DNA from: Planctomycetota bacterium
Lineage (GTDB): Bacteria > Planctomycetota > Phycisphaerae > Tepidisphaerales > Tepidisphaeraceae
Direction: 5' to 3'
Assembly (NCBI GenBank): GCA_023417885.1
Contig: JAEZED010000212.1
Location: 1-23,384 of the forward strand
DNA length: 23,384 nt
The translations under genes and the position numbers were made by a program. A model generated the notes under the pieces. The model saw nothing but the letters and a program-made list of their open reading frames with translations. It was not told where the DNA came from and ran no database searches. Of this stretch, positions 13,588 to 19,974 are shown one piece after another (the stretch's first letter is position 1; the number at the start of each line of letters is the position of its first letter).

Positions 13588-13797
13588 TCAGTTCTGCTGG
13601 CCGGCCAGTTCACGCTCGCGCAGGAGCGTCTTGAGCCGGGCGATGTTCCGGCGGGTCTTGGTCACCTGGCTCGGATCCTCCAGCTTCTCCGTCACGCTCT
13701 GCGTCCGCAGGTCGAACAGGTGGCGCTGGAGGTCGGCCAGCTCCTTGCGGAGCGACTCGACGTCGCGGTTGCGGGCTGCCTTCAGGTCGTATGCCAT
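13588..13797 (-). CDS. rpmC: 50S ribosomal protein L29
   Basis: 69 residues. MAYDLKAARNRDVESLRKEL opens the long alpha-helical hairpin. LADLQRHLFDLRTQSVTEKLEDPSQVTKTRRNIARLKTLLRERE matches the family's signature. L29 lies at the tunnel exit beside L23 and contributes to the docking site for nascent-chain factors. The ATG at 13797 is preceded by AAGGAT. An upstream in-frame extension runs into rplP and is not L29-like. It follows rplP by 17 nt, one of the tightest junctions here. Confidence 0.97.
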   Translation of the reverse strand: MAYDLKAARNRDVESLRKELADLQRHLFDLRTQSVTEKLEDPSQVTKTRRNIARLKTLLRERELAGQQN

Positions 13798-13814
13798 CGG
13801 TCTGATCCTTGCGT

Positions 13815-14258
13815 TCAGGCGGCGGTGTGTTGCGCGGTGTGGCTGGTCTGCGCCCGGGTCACGAACCGGCACTTCACCGGCATCTTGTGGGCCACGCGGG
13901 CCAGGGCGCGGCGGGCGATGTCCTCGCTCACGCCGGCGATCTCGAACATGATCGTGCCGGGCTTCACCTCGGCCACGTAGTGATCCGGCTCGCCCTTGCC
14001 CTTGCCCATCCGGACTTCCAGCGGCTTGGCCGAAACCGGCTTGTGCGGGAAGATCCGGCGGAACAGCTTCCCCTGCCGGCGCAGGTAGTGGCTGACGGCA
14101 ATACGCCCCGCCTCGATCTGGCGGGCGGTGATGCGGCCGGAATCCAGCGACATCAGGCCGTACTCGCCGAAGGCGACGGTGTTGCCCCGCTGGGCGTTGC
14201 CGCGGATGCGGCCTTTCATCTGCTTGCGGAACTTCATCCGCTTGGGCATCAGTGGCAT
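13815..14258 (-). CDS. rplP: 50S ribosomal protein L16
   Basis: 147 residues. It opens MPLMPKRMKFRKQMKGRIRG and includes GLMSLDSGRITARQIEAGRIAVSHYLRR (34–61), the segment IFPHKPVSAKPLEVRMGKGKG (69–89), and GTIMFEIAGVSEDIARRALARVAHKMP. L16 helps position the A-site tRNA. The ATG at 14258 is preferred over the one at 14249 because AGGAG stands six bases upstream of it. It follows rpsC by 55 nt in S10-operon order. Confidence 0.98.
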   Translation of the reverse strand: MPLMPKRMKFRKQMKGRIRGNAQRGNTVAFGEYGLMSLDSGRITARQIEAGRIAVSHYLRRQGKLFRRIFPHKPVSAKPLEVRMGKGKGEPDHYVAEVKPGTIMFEIAGVSEDIARRALARVAHKMPVKCRFVTRAQTSHTAQHTAA

Positions 14259-14313
14259 GTCGAACTCCTAAGCGTGCTCGGGCCTGTCTCGTCCGGTTCC
14301 TCTTCTGGATCGC

Positions 14314-15015
14314 TCACCCGCGCCGGCCGCGACGGGCGTACCCGCCGGGGCGCGTCTCGGTGTCCTGCACGTCCTCGCCGTAGCGGCCGCGGTAGATCCA
14401 GACCTTCACGCCGATGGTCCCGGCCGTCGTCTTGCCGACCGCGTATCCATACTGCACGTTCGCCTGGAGCGTCGTCAGCGGCACGCTGCCGCTCGTCTGC
14501 TTCTCCGTGCGGGCGATCTCGGCCCCGCCGAGCCGGCCGCTGATCTGGATCCGTACGCCCTTGGCCCCGGCGTTCATGCACCCTTCCATGCGCATCTTCA
14601 GGACGCGGCGGAAGCTGGCGCGCTTCTTGAGCTGCTCGGCGATTCCCTCGGCCACGAGCTGGGCGTTCAGGTCGGGGTTCTTGATCTCGATGACCTTGAT
14701 CGGGCCGATCTTGCGGTGGATCAGGTCCTCCAGCTCCTCGCGCAGCTTGTCGACCTCGGCGCCCTTTGGCCCGATCACGAGGCCGGGACGGGCGGTCTTG
14801 AGGGTGATCGTCACCTCCTCGCGCGTGCGCTCGACGAGAACGTCGCTGACGGCGGCGAAGGGGGGACGGCGATTCAGCTTCTCATCGATGTAGCGCCGGA
14901 GCTTGTAGTCCTCGACGAGGAACTCGCCGTAGGCCTTCTTGGGCGCGAACCACCTGCTCTTGTGGTCCTCGGTGATGCCGATGCGGAAGCCGGTTGGATT
15001 GACTTTCTGGCCCAT
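14314..15015 (-). CDS. rpsC: 30S ribosomal protein S3
   Basis: 233 residues, full length. It starts MGQKVNPTGFRIGITEDHKS. The KH domain has GLVIGPKGAEVDKL at 78–91. The C-terminal domain contains GRLGGAEIARTEKQTSGSVPLTTLQANVQYG and GTIGVKVWIYRGRYGED. S3 lines the mRNA entry channel and takes part in helicase activity with S4 and S5. The tail is Arg/Gly-rich (GGYARRGRRG). GAGGAC precedes the ATG. The gap of 116 nt from rplV is unusually long and holds heptad-like repeats. Confidence 0.98.
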   Translation of the reverse strand: MGQKVNPTGFRIGITEDHKSRWFAPKKAYGEFLVEDYKLRRYIDEKLNRRPPFAAVSDVLVERTREEVTITLKTARPGLVIGPKGAEVDKLREELEDLIHRKIGPIKVIEIKNPDLNAQLVAEGIAEQLKKRASFRRVLKMRMEGCMNAGAKGVRIQISGRLGGAEIARTEKQTSGSVPLTTLQANVQYGYAVGKTTAGTIGVKVWIYRGRYGEDVQDTETRPGGYARRGRRG

Positions 15016-15027
15016 GGTGCTTTGTCC

Positions 15028-15118
15028 TCAGTCACTCGTCACTTGTCATCTGTGCTGGCATCCGCAGGTCTGTCTCGCGCCGCAGCCCGGCGGATGACCC
15101 ATGACGAATGACCACTGA
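15028..15118 (-). repeat. Heptad-like imperfect inverted repeat in the rplV–rpsC gap
   Basis: An arm at 15028–15050 is imperfectly complementary to one at 15093–15118. On the minus strand the first reads as CAT-NNGT-like heptads (CAGTGGT, CATTCGT, CATGGGT). The second reads as AGTGACN-like heptads (GATGACA, AGTGACG, AGTGACT). A further perfect 7-bp pair, CATCCGC (15059–15065) with GCGGATG (15090–15096), lies inside. The arms begin 13 nt after the rplV stop and end 12 nt before the rpsC start. The composition is unlike the surrounding genes. Confidence 0.55.
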
Positions 15119-15131
15119 CCTGGTCTGACGT

Positions 15132-15473
15132 CTACTCGCGCTCCTCCACGCTGATCACCAGGTGGCTGGTACGCTTCATGATGGGGTGCGCCTTGCCGCG
15201 ATCCTTCGGCTGGAAGCGCTTGATCGTCGGCCCCTCGTCGGCCCGGGCTTCGCTGATGAACAGCGCGTTGCGGGCCCCGGCGTTCTGGTCGTCGTTGTTG
15301 AAGTTCGCGACGGCCGACTTGATCACCTTGCCGACGAACACGCCGGCTCGCTTCTTGGAGAACTGGAGCATCGAAAGGGCGTCGTCGACGTCCCGGCCGC
15401 GAACCAGGTCCATGACCAGCCGCGCCTTGCGGGCGCTGATCCGGGCGTAACTGTGCTTGGCGGTGTAAGGCAT
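15132..15473 (-). CDS. rplV: 50S ribosomal protein L22
   Basis: 113 residues, normal length. It has KHSYARISARKARLVMDLVRGRDVDDALSML (6–36), and the beta-hairpin region near FISEARADEGPTIKRFQPKDRGKAHPIMKRTSHL, whose extended loop lines the peptide exit tunnel and is a site of macrolide resistance in other bacteria. It follows rpsS by 50 nt. No Shine-Dalgarno is obvious before the ATG. Confidence 0.98.
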   Translation of the reverse strand: MPYTAKHSYARISARKARLVMDLVRGRDVDDALSMLQFSKKRAGVFVGKVIKSAVANFNNDDQNAGARNALFISEARADEGPTIKRFQPKDRGKAHPIMKRTSHLVISVEERE

Positions 15474-15523
15474 GGCTGTCTGTCAGGTGGTCACGTTCTG
15501 CGTCGCCGGGTGATGCCGGCTCT

Positions 15524-15796
15524 TTACTTGCCCTTCTTGGCGCCGCTGTGGCCCTTGAAGGTGCGGGTGGGGGCGAACTCGCCCAGCTTGTGCCCGACCA
15601 TGTCCTCCTGGACGAACACCCGGATGTGCTTGTTGCCGTTGTGCACCTCGAAGGTGTGCCCGACGAACTCCGGGATGATCGTGCACGCCCGAGCCCACGT
15701 CCGGATCGGGCGCTTCGTGTTCTGGTCGTTCAGCGCGTTCACCTTGATGAACAGCTTCTCGTCGACGTACGGGCCTTTTTTGCTGCTGCGGCTCAT
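15524..15796 (-). CDS. rpsS: 30S ribosomal protein S19
   Basis: 90 residues. It starts MSRSSKKGPYVDEKLFIKVN and includes IRTWARACTIIPEFVGHTFEVHNGNKHIRVFVQEDMVGHKLGEFAPTRTF, the full family signature. S19 lies in the 30S head and bridges to the large subunit with S13. AAGGAC precedes the ATG. It follows rplB by 30 nt in canonical order. Confidence 0.98.
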   Translation of the reverse strand: MSRSSKKGPYVDEKLFIKVNALNDQNTKRPIRTWARACTIIPEFVGHTFEVHNGNKHIRVFVQEDMVGHKLGEFAPTRTFKGHSGAKKGK

Positions 15797-15826
15797 GGTT
15801 TGGTGTCCTTCGTCCTCGTGTACCCG

Positions 15827-16696
15827 TTACGCGTTCACCGTCACCGGACGACGCTGGTGACTGCCCATCTTCCGGCGACGCAGGATGAACTTCTCGCTCG
15901 CCTTGTTCCGGTTCCGCGTGATCCCGCCCTTGGCAGGAACGCCCGTCCGGCTCACCGGGTGACGCCCGCCGTTGCTGCGGCCCTCGCCGCCGCCCAGCGG
16001 GTGGTCGATCGGGTTCATCGCCTTGGCACGCGTGTGCGGGCGGATGCCGCGGTGACGGTTGCGCCCCGCCTTGCCGATGTTCACGTTCTGCCAGTCCGTG
16101 TTGCCGATCTGCCCGATCGTCGCGCGGCAGGCGGACAGGATCCGGCGCTGCTCCCCGCTCGGGAGCGTGATCACCACGTACTGGCCTTCCTTGGCGGCCA
16201 GCCGGGCCACCCCGCCCGCCGACCGGACGAGCTTGCCGCCCTGCCCGGGGTTCATCTCGATGTTGTGGATCGGGAGCCCCGCCGGGATGTGCGCCAGAGG
16301 CATGCAGTTGCCGGTCTCCGGGGGCACCGTGTCGCCGCTGACCACCGTGGCGCCGACCTCGAGGCCGACGGGGGCCAGGATGTACGCCTTCTCCCCGTCC
16401 TCGTACTGGATCAGGGCGATGAAGCAGGTGCGGTTCGGGTCGTACTCGATCGCCTGGACCGCCGCCGTCACGCCGTCCTTGCGGTTGCGCTTGAAGTCGA
16501 CGATCCGGTAGAGCTTCTTGTTTCCGCCGCCCCGGTGCTTGGCGGTGATGATGCCGTGATGGTTGCGGCCGTTGGCGCGGCGCTTCCCGACGGTCAGCGA
16601 CTTCTCGGGCTTGGTCTTGGTGATGACGGCCCGGTAGTCGATGACCGACCCCTGGCGTCGTCCGGCGCTGGTCGGGTTGTACTTCTTGATAGGCAT
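15827..16696 (-). CDS. rplB: 50S ribosomal protein L2
   Basis: 289 residues, slightly longer than the usual 273–277. It contains NGRNHHGIITAKHRGGGNKKLYR (42–64), the SH3/OB core, and the C-terminal region MNPIDHPLGGGEGRSNGGRHPVS at 227–249. H232 here corresponds to the conserved histidine (E. coli H229) near the peptidyl transferase centre. The neighbouring second histidine of E. coli is Leu here. L2 is needed for subunit association and peptide-bond formation. GGAG precedes the ATG. It follows rplW by 40 nt. Confidence 0.98.
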   Translation of the reverse strand: MPIKKYNPTSAGRRQGSVIDYRAVITKTKPEKSLTVGKRRANGRNHHGIITAKHRGGGNKKLYRIVDFKRNRKDGVTAAVQAIEYDPNRTCFIALIQYEDGEKAYILAPVGLEVGATVVSGDTVPPETGNCMPLAHIPAGLPIHNIEMNPGQGGKLVRSAGGVARLAAKEGQYVVITLPSGEQRRILSACRATIGQIGNTDWQNVNIGKAGRNRHRGIRPHTRAKAMNPIDHPLGGGEGRSNGGRHPVSRTGVPAKGGITRNRNKASEKFILRRRKMGSHQRRPVTVNA

Positions 16697-16736
16697 GGCG
16701 TGCTCCGCGGGAGTTCGTCGGGGTCCGGTGGCGGGG

Positions 16737-17015
16737 TCAGAACAGCTCGATCCGGTCGTCGCCCGCGAGGGTGACGATGGCGCGCTTGCGGTCCTTCTTC
16801 TTGATCTCGCCGAACCGGGTGCGGCGGACCTTGCCCTTGCGGACGACGGTGCGCACGTCGGCGACCTTCACGTTGTAAAGCGCCTCGACGGCACGGTGGA
16901 TCACGAATTTGTTGGCGTCGGGCGACACCTCGAAGGTGTAGGCGTTGTGGCGCCCCGCGGCCCAGGTGCTCTTTTCCGTGACGATCGGCTTGATGATTAC
17001 GCTGGTCGGTTCCAT
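16737..17015 (-). CDS. rplW: 50S ribosomal protein L23
   Basis: 92 residues. The start MEPTSVIIKPIVTEKSTW holds the VTEKS signature. FEVSPDANKFVIHRAVEALYNVKVADVRT and the end DRKRAIVTLAGDDRIELF complete the fold. L23 forms the docking site at the tunnel exit for trigger factor and the signal recognition particle. The ATG at 17015 is chosen by family alignment. The longer in-frame version runs back to the rplD stop and is not L23-like. The Shine-Dalgarno is weak (AGGG). The gap from rplD is 62 nt. Confidence 0.97.
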   Translation of the reverse strand: MEPTSVIIKPIVTEKSTWAAGRHNAYTFEVSPDANKFVIHRAVEALYNVKVADVRTVVRKGKVRRTRFGEIKKKDRKRAIVTLAGDDRIELF

Positions 17016-17077
17016 CGTGTTTGCCCTACGCGGCCTTTCACGAAAACGACCCCCGCCCGGGCGGCGGAGGTCTGGCA

Positions 17078-17722
17078 CTAGGCGCTGGTCCCCTCGGTGA
17101 ACTGCTCAAGGCCGGCGCGGGTCATGAGCACCGTGCGGGTGCGCAGGATGTCCCACGCGTTCAACTGCGAAACGCTGGTGAAGCGGGTGCGGGCGAGGTT
17201 GCGACCGGCGCGGAACAGCGCCTGGTTCTTCTCGCGGTCCTGCTCGCTGTTGGTCAGCGCGAACACCACCGTCCGGTCCAGCCCGAGTTTCTGCCAGATG
17301 CCGGCGACGTGCCGCGTCTTGGCCTCGGGGAGGTTGATGTCGTCCACCACCTTGATCCCGCCGTCCTGGAGCTTGGCCAGCAGCGCGTTGCGCGTGGCCA
17401 GTCGGCGCATCTTGCGGGGCATCGACTGTGACCAGTCCTTCGGGATCTTGTTGTGGGCGTGCCCGCCCTTGACGCGGATGGGGCTGCGCTTGGTGCCCAT
17501 GCGGGCGTTGCCGGTGCCCTTCTGGCGGTACAGCTTCTTGGTGCTGCCCGAGACTTCGCCGCGCGCCTTGGTGCGCGAGGTGCCCTGCCGCTGGTTGGCG
17601 TGGTACATCACCATCGCCTGCTTGAGCAGCGCGGGGCGCACCTCGCCCCCGAGCTTCTGCTCGTCGAGCTGGAGCGTGTCGACCTGCTGGCCGTCCTGGT
17701 TGTAGATCGGTACTTCGATCAT
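17078..17722 (-). CDS. rplD: 50S ribosomal protein L4
   Basis: 214 residues, normal length. Recognisable parts are LLKQAMVMYHANQRQGTSRTKARGEVSGSTKKLYRQKGTGNAR, the conserved extended loop that lines the exit tunnel, and GGHAHNKIPKDWSQSMPRKMRRLA. The C-terminal part is a Rossmann-like fold. In E. coli, L4 represses its own S10 operon through the rpsJ leader. The rpsJ leader here is short (about 80 nt) with two hairpins, so that mechanism cannot be assumed. It follows rplC by 36 nt. Confidence 0.98.
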   Translation of the reverse strand: MIEVPIYNQDGQQVDTLQLDEQKLGGEVRPALLKQAMVMYHANQRQGTSRTKARGEVSGSTKKLYRQKGTGNARMGTKRSPIRVKGGHAHNKIPKDWSQSMPRKMRRLATRNALLAKLQDGGIKVVDDINLPEAKTRHVAGIWQKLGLDRTVVFALTNSEQDREKNQALFRAGRNLARTRFTSVSQLNAWDILRTRTVLMTRAGLEQFTEGTSA

Positions 17723-17758
17723 GGCTCTGGTCCGTTCTTCAGTCGTCCCTGGTCAACC

Positions 17759-18418
17759 TCAGCCCCTGGCCTTGGCGGTGATGGCCTGCTTGATGAACAG
17801 CACCCCGCCGTTCGGGCCGGGCAGCGGCCCCTTGATCAGCAGGAGGTTGTTCTCCGCGTCGATCCGCACCACCGGGTGGTTGCGCGACGTGACGGTCTCG
17901 TTCCCCATGCGGCCAGCCATGCGCACGCCCTTCTTGGGGCGGCCGTTGAAGCCGCGGTTCGTGGCGCGCCCGCCGATCGAGCCGCCGTGACGGTGCATGC
18001 GCTCCGTGCCGTGGCTGGCGCTCATGCCGCCGAAGTTGTGGCGCTTCATCACGCCCTGGGTCCCCTTGCCCTTGCTCGTTCCGGTGACGTCGACGAACTG
18101 GATGCCGTCGAAGATGCTCACGTCCACCGTGTCACCCGGCGAGCGGTCGGTCGCCTCCTTGAGGCGGATCTCGCGGTGGTGGCGCTTCGGGCCGCTCCCC
18201 GCCTTCGCGTCGTGCCCAATCAGGCCGAACGTGGAGTGCTTGGGCTTGGCGTCCTCGAAGCCGAGCTGGACGGCGAAATAGCCGTCAGGTCCGTCGGCGG
18301 CCTTCACCTGCGAGACGATGCAGGGGCCTGCCTGGACGACGGTAACGGGAACCTGCCGGCCTTCGGCGTCATAGACGCGCGTCATGCCGACCTTCTTACC
18401 GAGCAGCGCTGGAGTCAT
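17759..18418 (-). CDS. rplC: 50S ribosomal protein L3
   Basis: 219 residues, normal length. It opens MTPALLGKKVGMTRVYDAEG and includes VDVTGTSKGKGTQGVMKRHNF (about 120–140), the histidine-rich SASHGTERMHRHGGSIGG, and MAGRMGNETVTSRNHPVVRIDAENNLLLIKGPLPGPNGG. L3 is an early assembly protein that reaches towards the peptidyl transferase centre. The ATG at 18418 is fixed by family alignment. The frame stays open for 92 more codons upstream, but that stretch is not L3-like. There is no clear Shine-Dalgarno. Unusually, 347 nt separate it from rpsJ. Confidence 0.98.
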   Translation of the reverse strand: MTPALLGKKVGMTRVYDAEGRQVPVTVVQAGPCIVSQVKAADGPDGYFAVQLGFEDAKPKHSTFGLIGHDAKAGSGPKRHHREIRLKEATDRSPGDTVDVSIFDGIQFVDVTGTSKGKGTQGVMKRHNFGGMSASHGTERMHRHGGSIGGRATNRGFNGRPKKGVRMAGRMGNETVTSRNHPVVRIDAENNLLLIKGPLPGPNGGVLFIKQAITAKARG

Positions 18419-18644
18419 TCGAAGCCCGGTCCAGAGCAGCGGGACGAACCCGGCTGATGGACCGCTCCAAAGGAGGGTCACGAAACGGTTTCGCGCGGGC
18501 CGGACTCCCCGGGGGAGACGCGACGCACGCCCTGATCCTGATGCGACCCCCGTTGAGGCACAAGGGTGACGGGCTCTTGGATGAGCCCCGCGACCAGGCG
18601 GTGAAACGCCCCGTACGCCGGCGGGGCTGAGTTGTCGCTGAGCA

Positions 18645-18664
18645 GGCCGCCTTTGGTGGCGACC
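18645..18664 (-). promoter_or_regulatory. Hairpin at the predicted 5' end of the rplC transcript
   Basis: On the minus strand RNA, GGUCGCC pairs with GGCGGCC around the loop ACCAAA, giving seven base pairs with one U·G. The opposite strand would have an A/C mismatch, so the fold suits the rplC-direction RNA. It begins one base after the +1 predicted from the adjacent TACACT box. Confidence 0.4.
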
Positions 18665-18671
18665 GGACGTG

Positions 18672-18699
18672 AGTGTAGGCGCCCGGAAGGGCAAGTCAC
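18672..18699 (-). promoter_or_regulatory. Weak candidate promoter upstream of rplC
   Basis: GTGACT (18694–18699) and TACACT (18672–18677) lie 16 nt apart on the minus strand. Each box matches 4/6. Predicted transcription start is near 18665. The 347-nt spacer and the hairpin at the expected +1 are the main reasons to take it seriously. Confidence 0.28.
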
Positions 18700-18765
18700 G
18701 TCACTCAAGTTTTCACGGGGCGTCCGATGCCCGATGTTCGCTGGCCGAAGCCGCCGCTTCCGGGC

Positions 18766-19077
18766 TCAGGTGGCCTTGATCTTCACGAAGACGCCCGCGG
18801 GAACGACGAGGCGGTTGAGGCTCTCGATCGTTCGGGCGGTCGGCTCGGTGATGTCGATGATGCGCTTGTGCGTGCGCATCTCGAACTGCTCGCGGCTCTT
18901 CTTGTCCACGTGCGGGCTGCGCAGGACGGTGTACCGCTCGACCCGGGTGGGGAGCGGAACGGGGCCGCAGACGCGGGCGTTGGTGCGCTTGGCCTGCTCC
19001 ACGATCTCCCGGCTGGATGCATCCAGCGCCCGGTGGTCGTAGGCCTCCATTCGAATGCGAATCCGGTCGCCCGTCAT
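18766..19077 (-). CDS. rpsJ: 30S ribosomal protein S10
   Basis: 103 residues, normal length. It has IRIRMEAYDHRALDASSREIVEQAKRTNARVCGPVPLPTR and the signature YTVLRSPHVDKKSREQFEMRTHKRIIDI, ending with the beta-strand PAGVFVKIKA. S10 acts in the 30S head and, as NusE, in transcription antitermination complexes. The ATG at 19077 is set by family alignment and is preceded by GGAAGA. It is the first gene of the cluster: the str-operon genes (rpsL, rpsG, fusA, tuf) that often lie upstream are absent, replaced by a divergent MOSC gene. A good promoter and two hairpins lie in its leader. Confidence 0.98.
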   Translation of the reverse strand: MTGDRIRIRMEAYDHRALDASSREIVEQAKRTNARVCGPVPLPTRVERYTVLRSPHVDKKSREQFEMRTHKRIIDITEPTARTIESLNRLVVPAGVFVKIKAT

Positions 19078-19110
19078 CGGTGTCTTCCGTCCTGTGCGTG
19101 GTGCCCTTGG

Positions 19111-19157
19111 TCGACTCGCGATCAGTCGATACAAAATGCCCCGCACTCTCCGGGGCA
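19111..19157 (-). promoter_or_regulatory. Two-hairpin 5' leader of rpsJ
   Basis: TGCCCCG (19137–19143) pairs perfectly with CGGGGCA (19151–19157) around 7 nt, and on the minus strand it is followed by TTTTGT. Then TCGACT (19111–19116) pairs with AGTCGA (19124–19129) around 7 nt. The first stem begins about two bases after the predicted +1. The short T-run makes it a possible weak attenuator, though a 5'-end stabiliser or protein-binding leader is equally possible. Confidence 0.55.
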
Positions 19158-19165
19158 AGTCGGAA

Positions 19166-19193
19166 AGAATATGCTACCCCGCCGCACAGTCAA
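19166..19193 (-). promoter_or_regulatory. Candidate main promoter of the ribosomal cluster
   Basis: On the minus strand TTGACT (19188–19193) is followed after 16 nt by TATTCT (19166–19171), matching 5/6 and 4/6. The expected start is near 19159, giving an rpsJ leader of about 80 nt. It lies in the divergent gap between rpsJ and the MOSC gene, upstream of the first gene of the cluster. Confidence 0.6.
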
Positions 19194-19279
19194 CTGCTTC
19201 CCGACCTCTTTTCCCCCGCGTCCGTTCGCCCCACCCGCGCCCGGGCCCGCCAAGCCGACGACCAACCCACCGGACTCCG

Positions 19280-19966
19280 ATGCCCGCAACGCCCCAACTC
19301 CTCGGCCGGATCCGCTCCGTGCAGGCCGGCCGCGCTCAGCGGCACGGCACCCGGGGTGCCGACGACCCCCTTCAGCGCCCCTGGCGCTCCGCCTTCTTCA
19401 AGAACCCGCTCCCCGGCGAGGTCACCATCACCCCCCAGGGCGTCGAGGGGGACGAGCAGGCCGACCGCAAGCACCACGGCGGGCCCGACCAGGCCCTGCT
19501 CATGTACTCCGGCGACCACTTCCCGCTGTGGGAGTCGCAGCATCGGCTGGAAGGCCTCTCCGGGGGAGGATTCGGCGAGAACCTCACCATCGACGGATCG
19601 ACCGAGGCTGATATCTGCCTCGGCGACGCCCTGCGGTTCGGTTCCGTGGTGGCCCGCGTGTCCCAGCCGCGATATCCGTGCGCGAACATCAACCGTCGCT
19701 GGGGGCGACGCGGCATCGCCGAAGCGGTCGGCGAGACCGGTCGCAGCGGGTGGTACCTGTCCGTGGTCGAGCCCGGGAAGGTCTCGGCCGGGGATGAGCT
19801 GCTGCTGGTCGAGCGCCCCTGGCCGGGGCTGACCGTCGCGCTGGCGAACGACGCCCTCTTTGGCCGACTGGACGACCGCGAGGCCCTCGAGCGGTTGATC
19901 GCCTACCCCGGCTGGCGCGAGTCCTTCCGCACCAGCGTCGCGAAGCACCTGGCCTCGCTCGGCTAG
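19280..19966 (+). CDS. MOSC-domain protein, YiiM-like
   Basis: 228 residues. The MOSC (molybdenum-cofactor sulfurase C-terminal) domain covers about 30–180: GDEQADRKHHGGPDQALLMY (57–76), GFGENLTIDG (97–106), SQPRYPC with the conserved C134, and GRSGWYLSV (154–162). A small helical '3-alpha' domain follows at about 183–224. YiiM-type proteins are linked to a molybdenum cofactor and to reduction of N-hydroxylated bases in E. coli. The substrate here is unknown. The ATG is chosen because LGRIRSVQAGR is the normal family opening. Longer upstream frames overlap rpsJ. No Shine-Dalgarno is visible. It is divergent from rpsJ and convergent with the next gene, stop to stop, with 8 nt between. Confidence 0.88.
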   Translation: MPATPQLLGRIRSVQAGRAQRHGTRGADDPLQRPWRSAFFKNPLPGEVTITPQGVEGDEQADRKHHGGPDQALLMYSGDHFPLWESQHRLEGLSGGGFGENLTIDGSTEADICLGDALRFGSVVARVSQPRYPCANINRRWGRRGIAEAVGETGRSGWYLSVVEPGKVSAGDELLLVERPWPGLTVALANDALFGRLDDREALERLIAYPGWRESFRTSVAKHLASLG

Positions 19967-19974
19967 TCTAGTGG

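Larger units (their letters stand above)
18419..18765 (-). other. Long rpsJ–rplC spacer with a possible internal promoter and hairpins
   Basis: 347 nt where most bacteria have a few dozen. It holds a candidate promoter (18672–18699) and a stem at its predicted +1 (18645–18664). It also holds a perfect 6-bp hairpin GGGCTC-TTGGAT-GAGCCC at 18571–18588 and, directly after the rpsJ stop, an imperfect GAAGC/GCTTC stem. The short palindrome CGAAAC-G-GTTTCG lies at 18481–18493. Two open frames cross it (a 76-codon TTG-start frame and the rplC upstream extension), but neither has protein-like features. It behaves like a leader, not a gene. Confidence 0.5.

Noticed and set aside
18419..18694. In-frame N-terminal extension of L3 (92 codons)
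   Set aside because: L3 normally begins at the chosen ATG, and the upstream residues are Arg/Pro/Gly-rich with no conservation I recognise. Long open frames are expected at this GC content.
18478..18708. 76-codon TTG-start frame in the rpsJ–rplC spacer
   Set aside because: No Shine-Dalgarno, rare start codon and no recognisable motif. It overlaps the predicted promoter, so it is more likely spacer.
19055..19279. Longer start for the MOSC gene
   Set aside because: The extra 75 residues overlap rpsJ antisense and its promoter, and do not resemble the family.
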